From assembly GCA_025201805.1 (NCBI GenBank), contig MU619282.1:158930-218539 (forward strand): a stretch of 59,610 nucleotides of DNA, read 5' to 3'. Positions 45,085 to 55,915 of the stretch are shown here, piece after piece (the stretch's first letter is position 1; each line of letters opens with the position of its first letter). Source of the DNA: Parasitella parasitica (Eukaryota > Mucoromycota > Mucoromycetes > Mucorales > Mucoraceae). The notes below the pieces were generated by a model. The model had not been told where the DNA came from. It did no database searches and saw only the letters and a list, made by a program, of their open reading frames with translations. The position numbers and the translations under genes are program-made.

Positions 45085-47271
45085 TCAGTTTAGCTTCAAT
45101 TCCTTTAGCTCTCTTCTAAGGCTTTCGTTTTCCTTTTGCAGCCGAGCATTCTCCTTGAGAGTTTGCTGGATCGATTTATCTAAATGCTCCACGGTAGCAA
45201 CTAAATCGACATTGTTTCTAACACGGTAGTAAGGTTAGTTTTGGCGTGGAACACAAAAAAAAACACCGTAGAAACTTACTGCTGCTGTGGCGATGCTTCA
45301 TTCTCGCTTTCATTGGCAACAGAATGAGCAGCCGTCTTTTTTAAATTCAATCTTAGTTCGTGCAACAGGATTCTTTGTGATTCGTTTGATCGAAGTAGCT
45401 CCTCGATTTGATACTGAGGATTGATGATGGCAGGGGCTGGTGTATGCTGTTGATGATGATGATGAGTATCTAAATGGCTTGATGAAATGCTGCCTCTGGG
45501 TGTAATGTCTACAGATGAGCTATTTGATCCACCAGTTAGCTCAAAGCGACCTATTTTTCTGGAGGATTCGGTCAGCAATGCAATATTCTCCGTGGTTAAT
45601 AGCTCTTGGGGTGGGTATCGCTTCTCTGTTACTGCAGTAACGTTTGGTTTGCTGTTGGCTGAAGAAGAGGAATAAGAAGAACCATCGCGAGACAGTGGCA
45701 CTGGTTGGTATAGCATGGGCGAACTTGTGTTGGAGGACACTTCAAATCTTGATTTGCGGTCATTTGCAGATAAAAAGTCTTGGCTAGGCATTTTGTGCAA
45801 TTGTTGCTGTTGTGCCTGTGGTTGGTCCTCTTTGACATAAAACCTGCCCTTCATCACTTCACAATCCTCGTCATGCGTCGGGCTGGATGATCTGACAGAG
45901 GATGAAGTGTCTTGAGATGACTCTTCAATAACAAAACGGGATTTCTTGGGAGGCGTCATTGATAACGGGGGAGAGGTGGATGTCAAAGCAGGAGCATGAT
46001 CAGCAGGATGCACCGACATGCTATTATTACGAACTACAACATCACCAAAGGAGATGTGTCTCGCTGATGGCTTTGGCTTTGTGTTTTCTTGTGGTTGCTG
46101 ATTCAGGACCAACTGCTCGGCAGCAGGGCCGTTGTGATCTGATAATAAAAGCTCCTCTACTTCTGTGTCAACATCATTACTGTTTCCATCATCGAAATCC
46201 CACTCATCGGTCTTTGCTATAGCCACTTGTTTTAGGGGTATCTTCTTGCGAGGCCTCTGCTCCAGCGGAGGCAGTTCGTAGAGGATGGTTTTGATCAGAT
46301 AATCCTTTCTCTTGGACAGCTTGAAAAACGGATGCAGCAGCAGCTTTTCCGCATTGGGTCTCTTCAAAGGGTCTTTGGACAGGCAGATATCGATCATCTC
46401 TTTGAATGACTTGGAGTACTTGTGGATTGTGCTGTCACGATCCAATGTGGGTGGTTCGTTAGAGAGTGTCATCATTAGCACCTGTACGGTATGTTTGTTT
46501 GTTTTAATTGATCAGATGCTGCATTCAACATTTTAATATACAGCCATACCTTTAAAGGCGGGAACTTTGCAAAAGGAGCATGGCCAGTTGCTAATTCAAT
46601 CGCTGTGATACCGAAACTCCAAATATCAGCCTTATAGTCGTATTCCGCTTGTTCCATGACCTCGGGAGCCATCCAACATGGCGTACCTACAAACGTCTTT
46701 CTCATGCCTCTTTCGCCTGTTTCCATCAACGAGCTGGAAACACCAAAATCAGCAAGCAAAACTGTGCCGTCTTCATCCATCAGCAGATTCCCCGCCTTAA
46801 CATCACGATGGATGTGTCCATTTTTGTGCAGATAAATCAAAGCCTCCAGTGTCTGCTTCAATATAGTGGCGATGCTCGTTTCATCTAGGCCCTCAGGAAA
46901 CCTGGTCTTCATGATGTCCAGACAAGATCCCCCAGCAAGATATGGAGTGACGATATAGAGCTTTGACCCATGCACAAACGAACCATACACACGTAACACA
47001 TTGGGATGTTTGGAGAGTGCCATTAATGCTGTTTCACGCTAAATAAATTCAAACCTCGACGTTAGTGGCATACTCCTTCACTCCTTCACTCCTTCACTCC
47101 TTCGCTCCTTAGCAAACGCTTACTCGGAGTTCATCGATTTGATTCCTTTCAAACTTGTCAAGGTCAATCATCTTGAGCGCCATGCGTCTATTTAGCGGCT
47201 TGTAGATGGCCTTGTAGACTATAGCGGAGGAGCCGTAACCTAATATAAAAAAAAAAAAAAAAAAAAAAACG

Positions 47272-47306
<35 letters not shown>

Positions 47307-47580
47307 GATCTGTTATACCAATGGCTTCTTTGATTTCAAAATCGTCAATTTGGCTAAAGTGATGCTCAGATAACAGTTGGGACGAAACAGGAGAAGGCGG
47401 AATAAGACTGTCGCTATTCGGCGTGCTGCTTGTCATGATTTTCAGGCCACTCAAAAACTCTATGCCGCTGATGGATCTCTTTGCGTGGTGATGGGACGAC
47501 GGCGGTGATGTGGATGGAGGTGCGATTAAAATGGGCCTTGTGATTTCTTTGTCAGAGTGAGTGCTATCTATACGCTCCAT
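45085..47580 (-). CDS. Ste20-family kinase, GCK-VI (Fray/OSR1-like), with RFx[V/I] motifs in the tail
   Basis: Exons 47580-47319, 47239-47124, 47038-46550, 46481-45280 and 45217-45085 join in phase to 733 residues. The kinase domain (about 80-345) has [49 protein letters not shown] and a [13 protein letters not shown] block, so it should be active. Family members phosphorylate targets in osmotic and polarity signalling. The 380-residue tail is disordered, with four similar motifs: SRFVIEE (about 470), GRFYVKE (502), SRFEVSS (534) and GRFELTG (601). The protein ends in a coiled coil ([16 protein letters not shown]). The first intron is almost only T on the coding strand. I take [10 protein letters not shown] as start; an upstream in-frame ATG adds 15 residues. 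Confidence 0.9.
47072..47110. repeat. 8-bp microsatellite in a kinase intron
   Basis: CTCCTTCA repeated about four times, with one G change, inside the second intron of the kinase gene. Confidence 0.85.
47247..47303. repeat. Long homopolymer in kinase intron 1
   Basis: On the plus strand 23 A, then CG, then 32 A. On the coding strand this makes the intron almost pure T between donor GTATAAC and acceptor TTAG. Confidence 0.9.
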
Positions 47581-48965
47581 TTGACGAGTTGTATTACAGA
47601 CAGATGGGAGAAACGGGAACAACACAACAAAGAAAAAGGGAAAAGGTAAAAGGCTTTTCGAGTCAAATTTATACTAATTTTAAGGAACGAGATTATTTTT
47701 TGTGCGCAAAAAGCACAGCCAGCAGGCAGACAGGTAGACAGGCAGACAGGCAGACAAGGCTTGTGCGCCAAGCTTTCTTGCACACGATGTAGAGAATTAA
47801 TGACGCAGCCTTCAGCCTGTCTCTTTGTCAGTTTATCCCAATAAATTATGTTGTCCAGACCGAACAAAATGTCACCTAATCAGAAGTAAAATGTTAGCCA
47901 ACCAGGAATTAGATTTTACTCTCACAGATTACTTTTTCTTGAGCTTACGAGATGAATATTTATAGTGAAAGCGGTCAATTAACGTAGGATATTTTATGTC
48001 AACTATCGACGATTCCAATATTGTTCTAGAAAATTTGGTTACTCATTCTTCTTGTATGAAAATAAAGCCGACTGGAAACAAAAAAGTTCTTCCCGACAAA
48101 GAATTGTTACACACCAGGGCGGGCTCGCTGGGTGCGCTGCAGGTCCCCTCAAGCGAATTCCACCCCCATCAACTTTTTAGAGCAACACTGATTCTTCCTC
48201 GTCTATGAAAGACAAGACTCTCTAGCGCCGGCGGAAGGGACGACCCTGGCTTTTGTGGTTTGATAAGGTGAGTCGTCCTTGGCCAAGCTATTTTCAATAG
48301 TTGCGGTAGGGTGAATCTCAGAAAAGCGCTTGTTGCTAATAGTATTAAAAGTGAATACCCTAGTATTCTTCAGGTTTACGACTTTCGTAGACTGCCCCCC
48401 AAATGGTTCATTTGGTGAATGTCCTTCATTGAAGAAACATCAAAAAAATAACCGTTGTGGAAATCGAAAAAGACGACTGTGGAAGAGGATGGCAAAACTG
48501 TCCCTATTACGGTGTCCAGAATCTTGAGATTCTGTTTGTGTTTATCTGGATTTACCTATAGTATTACACTGTAGATGCGGTACATTTAGTTGTTTAATCG
48601 TAGTAAATTAATCGATATTTTGCAGCATCTGTAAGCATTTGAACCGTAGCACAAGCATCAGAGATAGGTTTGCTATTTGCACTCGCCGCCAAGTGCTGCT
48701 TCGGGCTCAAAATCTTGAATTCATGAACTTTACTGATTGATTTTTATTTACATATTGACAGGCTTATCGCACTAAAAAAAAAAAGGTCATCACTCTTCTG
48801 CAAACAAATCAATTTTTGTTGCTACGTATCGTTTTTTGGCTAACTGAATGTGCTTGACGTTGAAGGATTTTAAGGCACTAGCAAGTGAAAAATTATAAAT
48901 TTCAATCAGCTCCTTTTTGGTTTCTTTGGGTGGAGACAAAGAAAAAGAAGATTTTCGATGCTGGT
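47581..48965. other. Intergenic, with an 8-bp microsatellite
   Basis: A CAGGCAGA repeat lies at 47723-47757. A short GC-rich patch at about 48224-48260 (GCGCCGGCGGAAGGGACG) stands out in AT-rich surroundings. No gene is recognised. Confidence 0.4.
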
Positions 48966-50045
48966 TTAAGAAGACAAGATATTTCTTAATGAGCTTCTAA
49001 CAGGGCTAAGATAAAAGTCATCTTGAGCTAGCATTTTCAGTAGCAGCTCGTTCATCTCTTTTTGATGTATTTCTTGGTATGCAAAGGACTTGATTACAAG
49101 CGATGCAGCTGAATGCATGATATGTCGACTTTCAAATAATAATAGGTTCGCTGGCGAGAAGCCATTGTCCTCATACCTCTTGCTGTAGAATCCCCCGTTG
49201 TTTTTTGCATTTAGCTTATAGTATTGGTTCATTATCCTGTTCTTGCGAATGTATTCTTTTTGTTTGATGGCAATGAAAATCTCATTGATCGAGATGGTTC
49301 GATAGCTTGTTGTGATAGTAGGTGGAAGCAATGAAACTGATGACCCAAGGAAAGGGGAAAAAAAACGTACCATCCACTGAGCCAAAGAATCCACTTGTTG
49401 CGAGTAATTCAACATAACCAAACCTGTAACTCAATTCAAAGTAGTCTTTTCCAAGTTTTGTCTTTCTTCTGATAAAAGCCACGGCTTTTTCTTGGCGTCC
49501 TACCTTTGACATGTCGGCACAATCATCTATCTGGTTGTTGTTATGAATGAAACAGGAAAAGCTGGTCGTAAAAAACCAATATAACAACTGATTCGACAAA
49601 CTTTGGTCCGTACTCATTAACGATTCTCGAGGCTTCCACTGCATCCAGGTCTGTCTTCTTCATTAACAAATCGTCGCTAAAATCGTTTTTCCAGACGCGA
49701 TATTCTTTGGAGTTGAAGAATCGATTGATAGAGGAAGCGATCATATGGCTAAGGTTACCCTTCATGACTATAGTTTCTTTGTTGGCAAGGTAATAATCGC
49801 GTTTTAGGATGTCTTTTGCGCGTTCAACTTATGTTCTAACTGCTTCTGGAGTGACATTTTCATTGATATCAGTGAGCTGCTCGTCTCCACTGATCTTTAA
49901 AGTGACATGATCCATTTCATCTTCTTCCACTATGAACTTGAATTTCCGTTCAAATCTTTCAGGTACAATGGAGGTAATCTTCTTGTGCTGTGGCACTTGA
50001 AAGTATGTTGTTGACCCTTTGCCCGACATACCTGAGTTAATTGCT
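48966..50045 (-). pseudogene. Truncated multi-exon gene of unknown family
   Basis: Four exonic stretches read in phase: from about 50045 (SGMSGKGSTTYFQVPQ, FKFIVEEDEMDHVTLKISGD) to a GT near 49600, then about 49533-49371 (DDCADMSKVGRQEKAVAFIR, YFELSYRFGYVELLATSGF), then about 49336-48966 (TISINEIFIAIKQKEYIRKN, NNGGFYSKRYEDNGFSPANL). One in-frame TAA interrupts it at 49829-49831 (AVRT-stop-VERAKDIL). The 5' part is missing: Helitron sequence starts at about 50046 on the other strand. The 3' half is otherwise well preserved with clean GT..AG introns, so the damage may be recent. I do not recognise the family; it looks like a lineage-specific one. Confidence 0.55.
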
Positions 50046-50263
50046 GATTTTCTGTTAGACCGGTATTCACCATGACCATCAACAAGGCCCAAGGTCACTC
50101 GACTTTCTTGGTCTTTTTCTCACATGGCCAGTTATATGTTGCTTTCTCGCGCATTAAGCAGCTATCTTCAATCAAAATTCTTCTGCAGAGAAAAACCTCA
50201 ACTGCCAAAAACTATACTGGATCATACACCGATAATACTGTATTCCATAAAGTATTTAGATAA
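50046..50263 (+). pseudogene. Helitron helicase, last segment
   Basis: Reads FSVRPVFTMTINKAQG, then SHGQLYVAFSRIKQLSS and YTGSYTDNTVFHKVFR, which are the final motifs of a Helitron Pif1-like helicase (compare the end of the relic at 19456-21204). Only about 70 codons remain, with a short loss after AQGHS. It abuts the truncated gene to its left. Confidence 0.8.
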
Positions 50264-50447
50264 CTCTACTGATTTTTACATTTTTTTTTCTATTATGCCT
50301 TACTACATCCATATTTTTATTTCTGCCTAACAATATGTTTTAAGTTACAATAAAAGAGCATTGAATATCTGATTAGCATTTATCAAAAGATTGAGCTCCT
50401 GGCAGGGCGACGATGGCCGTCGTGAGCGAAGCGAGCAGGTCAGCTAG
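50264..50447 (+). mobile_element. Helitron 3' terminus with hairpin and CTAG end
   Basis: GGCAGGGCGACGATGGCCGT can form a short CGACG/CGTCG hairpin, followed by GAGCGAAGCGAG and AGCTAG at 50442-50447. This matches the terminus at 7408-7452 closely. The base after CTAG is C here rather than the usual T. Confidence 0.7.
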
Positions 50448-51828
50448 CCTTATATGTGTTTTTGCGAATTACTAAATTTGTGGTATATAGGGGCATCCTT
50501 AGGAATTAGCTTTCTTTACTGCTAGTGTCTGGTGCAACATTGCGAACTACAACCACCATATAAATGCCACCCTCTCCATTGTTATCGTACCCTTCTCTCA
50601 TTTTTACCAATAATCTCAATTGGTATGAATAATAACATTTAAAGTTGGTTGATATGTTAAACTAGAAATCACGGTCTACAATTGCCCTCAAAAGAAACTC
50701 CTCAAATTAAATCTTATAATAAAAGGACCTAGGGTTTGATCAAGTCTTTTGAAATCACAAGCGTCATAGCAAATGATAGTATGCCAAAGCGTCTCTTCCT
50801 CAAGACAGGAGTTCAAAAACAACAATTCCGTATTTACGGTCTGATGCTAAGGCTTATATATTGGGCAAAGATGAAAGCGACGGGATACATGTACGAACGC
50901 TCCTCTGCACAGCTCAAATGGCTTACCACAGTCGTTTTTGCCAACCACGTAAGGTGGGTGTCGACAACAGCATCTTTTTTGGTGTTGTTACTTTTTTGGG
51001 ATCAGATGAACTTCTACCTTCTCGTGGTTGATCCTGTTAATCATTATAACTTAACAGTTATTTTGAGAACTAAAAGAAGTTTCAGTCTATTTGCATTTAT
51101 ATTAATAATCAATGAATAAATAAAAATGTTTTGTAAATTACATCTTGACTTTTTAGTTTCTTGTAAATGCTTTTTTTTCAATGCTTGCAATAATAACGGG
51201 GTTTTATAGAGATTCTTTAGGGCTCTCTGAATTGAAGCAGCTGCAGTATTTATGATAGAACTTGCGAATATTGTGCTGGTCTCTTCATCAATCTTGAGTT
51301 TTGAAGTAGAGTTTGCGATGGTAATCCTAAAGCTCAGGTTCTAGATGCAGTTGCTTCACATTAAGAAATTTGAAGTGTTAATTCTAACCTCATACTCTGT
51401 ACAGTATCAAATAAAGAAGTTGTGTTCTTTGTCCTCTGGTTTTTTATAGTAAACTGAAAGCTAATAGCATAACATTAAGAATCAACGGAATCTTTCTCAA
51501 GATATTTTATTTTGTAATCGTCCATGATCAAATAGTTAAATTGAAAGGTTTTGTCCTTGATGTTCATCGTGCCCTTTGATGATCTGTCATCTACTGTTAC
51601 TTTTAATGTTGCTGCTGATGTTTTTCATGCTGTTGTTCTTTCCGTTGTTCTTTCTGTTGTTGTTGCTTTTGCTGTGCCCTTTCCACCTCGCTTTCACATT
51701 TATGCTTATGATAATGCTGGTTACAGCCCATCCGGCAAAACAAAGCAAAGAAAATAATAAGTGCATTATCCTTACAACAATTCATAATTTCTTTTTTGTT
51801 ACCTTTCATACAATAGCCGCTCGATTTA
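50448..51828. other. AT-rich region, no clear gene
   Basis: The ORF 50736-51119 (+) has no recognisable domain, and another frame of the same stretch (KAYILGKDESDGIHVRTLL) looks as protein-like. A minus-strand ORF at 51603-51854 is Gln-rich from a CTT/GTT repeat. Neither is credited. Confidence 0.4.
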
Positions 51829-51924
51829 AGGCTGTTCGATATAAGGCTATTCACGATATAAGGCTAAAATTTTTGTGAATTTTTTTTTTAAGCAGGGAGT
51901 TAGCCTTATTAGCCTTATTCGATA
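51829..51924. repeat. CGATATAAGGCT repeats, target of element B
   Basis: The motif CGATATAAGGCTA or a near copy occurs about three times on the plus strand (51831-51867), and as AGCCTTATT..CG in inverse form next to the left end of element B. Single copies lie at about 58527 and in part at 58252. Such repeated motifs are common in ends of pogo/Tigger-like elements; a pogo-like coding remnant lies at 58264-58452. Confidence 0.6.
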
Positions 51925-51925
51925 A

Positions 51926-53576
51926 CAGTGCTCACGGTACCAATTTGCGGTTTTATATTTTTTTTTGCGGGTTTACAAACTTCCAATTTGCGGGTTTTTC
52001 ATTGGCCAATTTGCGGTTTTTTTATTCTCACTTTACGGGTTTGCTAGATCCCAATTAGCGTTTTTATTTTTTCAATTTACGTTTTACTTTACAAAATAAA
52101 CAGCTATTATGTTTTCAATTTCAGGCAAGATCATCTTCGAAGATGGCCAAGGAAATCTCTATAATGAGGATGGAAAAGAGGCAATGGACTGGGAAGAAGA
52201 TGTAGATCCCTACAATTTAGAAAACCTAACTAACTTGACTCAGTATAAAGAACATCAACCAGTTGAATTAGATTCAAATGATCCCGCTTTGGATAAACGA
52301 ATGGAAGACATTCAAACCAAAGTTTCAACGGGAAATACTGCAGTTAAATACAAAACATATTCCGTTGACCAAAAAACTTTGTTTTTGTATTATATTAAGA
52401 TCAAACTTTTTAAAGCTGCAAAAGCTGCAAAATTGTCTGGAGTAAACGAACGCACTGGACAGCAATGGGCGAAAAGACTTAGGGAAGATCCTGAATGGGA
52501 TATATATGAAAAAAACACGAACAAAGTTAACCGAAAATCCAGTCAGCTTCAAGAGGAGCATAAGCTGTATTTGATAAACTACTTTGATGAGTTTTCTCAG
52601 GCACGCACAAAAGACGCAGTAGATAGTTTGACTGAAAACTTCGAAAACTTTAGTTTAAAAGAAACAGTCGTTGGAGAGTTTATCTCAAGGGAGTGCAATC
52701 TTTCTATCAAGAGCGTAACCCGTCACCCTAAAGCTCGAAATAGCCCAGAGAAGCTTAAAGCTCGTCGTGAGTGGGTAGAGTTATGGTCTGAAACCTCAAT
52801 GGATTTTAATACCAATTGCATTTTCATCGATGAAAGTGCTTTTGATATAAACATGAGGCCACCTACTGCAAGATCGGTTAGAGGAACACCGGCTGTTGTT
52901 GTCACGCCTTCTACTAAGGCTATTAGCCATACTATTCTTGGTGCTGTTTCTGCATTGGGAATAATAAACATTGAGATACGAGTTCCAGTACCACCAAAAA
53001 AAGTAAAAGTAGTAGGTAGCCGTAAAAGAAAATCAACTGCTGTAAAGAAGCCTTCTTTTGGAGGAACTAATTCCGGTCACTACCTTAATTTTATTAAGAA
53101 AACTCTCGATCAAATGGATAAATATCCTGAGATGAAAGGATTTTATCTCATTATGGATAACTCTCCTATTCATGATAAGAAAGACGGTGATATTGACAAT
53201 ATTATTGAATCTAGAGGCTATAAATGTGTTTATCTTCCTCCTTATTCCCCAGAACTTAACCCCATTGAGCAGTTCTGGGCAGTAGTTAAGAGTAAAGTTA
53301 GAAGAAGCCAGTTTGGGAACACTGAGGATCTTAAGACCAGGATCAGTGAAGCATGTAATGAAATTCCTTTCAAACATCTTCAAGGTTTTGTTAAACACTC
53401 ATTCGATACTTTTGAAAGATGTTTGAACGAGGAACATATATAAAAAAAAATATTTTAATAAAACGTAATTTGAAAAAATAAAAACGCTAATTGGGATCTA
53501 GCAAACCCGTAAAGTGAGAATAAAAAAACCGCAAATTGGCCAATGAAAAACCCGCAAATTGGTACCGTGAGCACTG
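51926..53576 (+). mobile_element. 1651-bp Tc1/mariner-like transposon B1
   Basis: Terminal inverted repeats start CAGTGCTCACGGTACCAATT. Inside the ends, CAATTTGCGG-type units recur. The left end has one extra unit of about 45 bases compared with the right. One transposase ORF fills the middle. The right side is followed by TA (53577-53578). Confidence 0.9.
52109..53443 (+). CDS. Tc1/mariner-like transposase, D-D-36-E (element B, copy 1)
   Basis: 444 residues. An acidic N-terminus (KIIFEDGQGNLYNEDGKEAM) is followed by a helix-turn-helix (AAKLSGVNERTGQQWAKRL) and a second DNA-binding region (LKETVVGEFISREC). The catalytic core has CIFIDESAFDINM, LIMDNSPIHDKK and PPYSPELNPIEQFW, with 36 residues between the second Asp and Glu rather than the 34 in element A. 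A basic GSRKRKSTAVKK may be a nuclear signal. No stop or shift is present. Clearly related to the element A enzyme but far from identical. Same sequence as 56733-58067. Confidence 0.92.
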   Translation: MFSISGKIIFEDGQGNLYNEDGKEAMDWEEDVDPYNLENLTNLTQYKEHQPVELDSNDPALDKRMEDIQTKVSTGNTAVKYKTYSVDQKTLFLYYIKIKLFKAAKAAKLSGVNERTGQQWAKRLREDPEWDIYEKNTNKVNRKSSQLQEEHKLYLINYFDEFSQARTKDAVDSLTENFENFSLKETVVGEFISRECNLSIKSVTRHPKARNSPEKLKARREWVELWSETSMDFNTNCIFIDESAFDINMRPPTARSVRGTPAVVVTPSTKAISHTILGAVSALGIINIEIRVPVPPKKVKVVGSRKRKSTAVKKPSFGGTNSGHYLNFIKKTLDQMDKYPEMKGFYLIMDNSPIHDKKDGDIDNIIESRGYKCVYLPPYSPELNPIEQFWAVVKSKVRRSQFGNTEDLKTRISEACNEIPFKHLQGFVKHSFDTFERCLNEEHI

Positions 53577-54069
53577 TACATCTTTTTGGCAACTTATTTG
53601 TCACTTTTCTTGATGAAATAGAATATACAGTGAATCCATTTTCACATTGCGAACTAGCTGAAAATTTTCATACATGTGACGAAGTTAAATCCAATCAAAT
53701 GCAGAAATAAGCTTTTTACTAAAATACAGTCCGGCTGGTGGACATTGTCGGTTACAAGAAAGATAACTGGATTTAATTTGTTAATTAATATAAAAACAAT
53801 TGTCGGTCAAATACGAATAAAATATAATAAGAGGAAAAGATGCTGCTAGGCTTAATTCATAGTGATTAGCCATGATTTAACTAACAGAATCATACAGTGT
53901 TTCGGTTTTCGTTAAAATTAATAGATATTTATTCAATTACAAGCTTTGTCAAGACACTTCTTCAACTGAATTTAGAAAAATAAATAAAAAATTTAAGCCA
54001 TAACTTATAATTATCATTGCAAAAAGCTATATAATAAACCCAAGTACAAACTGTTTGGGCGTAAAATGT
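53577..54069. repeat. Inner flank of element B, left copy
   Basis: 493 bases after transposon B1 that recur, inverted, at 56107-56599 next to transposon B2. AT-rich, no ORF. Because it lies outside the short transposons yet is duplicated with them, the duplication cannot be two independent insertions. Confidence 0.85.
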
Positions 54070-54086
54070 CACAAAGATCTATGGTC

Positions 54087-54200
54087 GCTTACGAATGAAC
54101 GTTTTTGATAATTTTATATGCTATTTTTATAGATGCTATACAACTGTGGTCACGGAGAAAATTCATAGCGTGTCTTTCCAATACTTTAATGTTTTACCAT
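54087..54200. repeat. Cargo-flanking direct repeat, left copy
   Basis: About 114 bases (GCTATACAACTGTGGTCA and TTTAATGTTTTACCA included) that recur at 55801-55915 in the same orientation with about 15 percent differences. The pair brackets the cargo gene. Confidence 0.8.
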
Positions 54201-54350
54201 AAATATACATATACTATTATTAATATTAGAGAACATATTAAATGAAATAATTTATTTTTGTGATATAAATTTAACAGCAAACAAATAGTGTTTCTCTTAA
54301 CAATAAGAATAATATTCGTTGTGAGAGGACTTAAAATGATAAACGAAGCA

Positions 54351-55222
54351 TTAAAAATCCTCTAATCGTCTTAACTTTTTCTGTAATACCTCAACCTCCT
54401 GTAATTTTCTTTCGATTTGTTTTTTAATTTTTGATTTAGCCTTTTCAATATCCTCGTTATAGTCGTCACTTGTACTAATAATAGTAGAAGCTGTCGTATT
54501 TGGATTGGTATTTGTTGATGTTGTACTAGATTCATGATTATTTGCATCAATTGTAGAAATGACAGGCGTATCGACGTTACGGTTGCTTGGATTGGTATTT
54601 GTTGATGCTGTACTAGATTCATGATTATTTGCATCAGTTTTAGAAATGACAGGCGTATCGACGTTACGGTTACTTGGATTGGCATTAGATGTTGAATTGT
54701 TGCTGAAACTTGCGGTGGAATCATTGCTAATGTTAGTGCCAAGAGCGATAGAGCAATGGCACATCAATTTTGAGGATGAGCTAATTCGTGGTTGTACTTG
54801 AAAATTACTCTAAATAAGAATGTTAAGTATACTCTAATTTCACTTAATAGTAAATAGTGAAGCCTTACATAATTAATAGGCTTGTTATCTAATAGACTTG
54901 GGTTTACTCCTATTCCTTCAAGTCTTTTGCATATAAGCTTTTTCTGAATACAATAAACATAGTAAAAAGTCGAAGCATCAAGTTCAGATTCGAAATGAAT
55001 GAGCGCAAAGCTACTATCAAAAGTTAAATCTTAGTCAAATACTGTGATATTTTGCTTACTTTTTTTGCTCCGTTTTGATAACATGTAGGGGCTTAACAAT
55101 AGAACATTCTTTCAGAATTTGTTTTAATCGTTCACTTTTGATGCCTGTTATGCTATCACCACAAAGCTGAACGTGGCATTTTCTGTTACCACACGTCTCG
55201 CACATGAAAGAAATCTGTGGGA
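54351..55222 (-). CDS. Element B cargo gene: Cys-rich start, Ser/Thr repeats, coiled-coil end
   Basis: Exons on the minus strand. About 55222-55061: Cys-rich, CETCGNRKCHVQLCGDSITG. About 55027-54870: SSFALIHFESELDASTFYYV, LEGIGVNPSLLDNKPINY. About 54812-54351: SNFQVQPRISSSSKLMCHCS, two 26-28 residue repeats containing NPSNRNVDTPVIS and TDANNHESST, then a Lys/Glu-rich coil EVLQKKLRRLEDF. A possible first exon with an ATG at about 55292 has a GTAAGT donor. The join between the first two exons is off by one with the obvious splice sites, so the gene may be damaged there. The pattern of Cys and His suggests a small metal-binding module. The family is unknown to me. Confidence 0.5.
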
Positions 55223-55497
55223 AAGCAAAAAAAAATTAATTTTTTTTTTTTTAAATGAGTTTTATTTGTCGCACGTAAAGATGGACTTACAGACCATCAG
55301 AAGCGGTGCTCAACAATGTGAAAATATGGATAAGGATAATTATACTGAAAAGAAAAAGATAAAATAAATCTAAGATAATAGCGCGAGGAGAAAAAAAATT
55401 AATGTAGTTTTGTTCTTGCTATTTCACAAGACTGTAACTCAAAATAAGTGATGACGTAATTAAATTAATTTTATTTATAGTGACCTAGCGTTTTTTT

Positions 55498-55644
55498 TTA
55501 CTTTCGTGGTAGGCATTTTTTTATTTCTTTTGAGTCATCTTTCGTGGGTGGCATTAGGTTTACTTTCGTGGTAGACATTTTTTTATTTCTTTTGGGTCAT
55601 CTTTCGTGGGTAGCATTAGGTTTACTTTCGTGGTAGACATTTTG
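55498..55644. repeat. 62-bp tandem repeat, about 2.4 units
   Basis: The unit begins ACTTTCGTGGTAGRCATT and contains a second, shorter echo CTTTCGTGGGTRGCATTAGG, so it is itself an internal repeat. Confidence 0.9.
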
Positions 55645-55800
55645 GATATGAATTGCTAATCACCTCCTCGTGGTCATATCTGGACAACTACTATTTCTAT
55701 GGAAGTAGTAGGCTAAGTATTAGCATTTTGATTAGTTTAGCGCTTTTTTTTTTTAAATAAAGTTTATTGGTTATTGTTAGAGTTAGAAAGACAAATGATT

Positions 55801-55915
55801 GCTTACAAACATATGATTTTGGTAATTTTATATATACTGTTTTTATAGACGCTATACAACTGTGGTCATGGAGAAAATCCACAGCATGTCTTTCCAATGC
55901 TTTAATGTTTTACCA
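55801..55915. repeat. Cargo-flanking direct repeat, right copy
   Basis: Partner of 54087-54200 (see there). Confidence 0.8.

Noticed and set aside
51551-51878. Plus-strand ORFs rich in Val and Leu
   Set aside because: Translated GTT/CTT-type low-complexity sequence with no domain.
54087-55915. LTR retrotransposon between the 114-bp direct repeats
   Set aside because: No TG..CA ends, primer site or pol motifs in the enclosed sequence, and the repeats are too short for typical LTRs.
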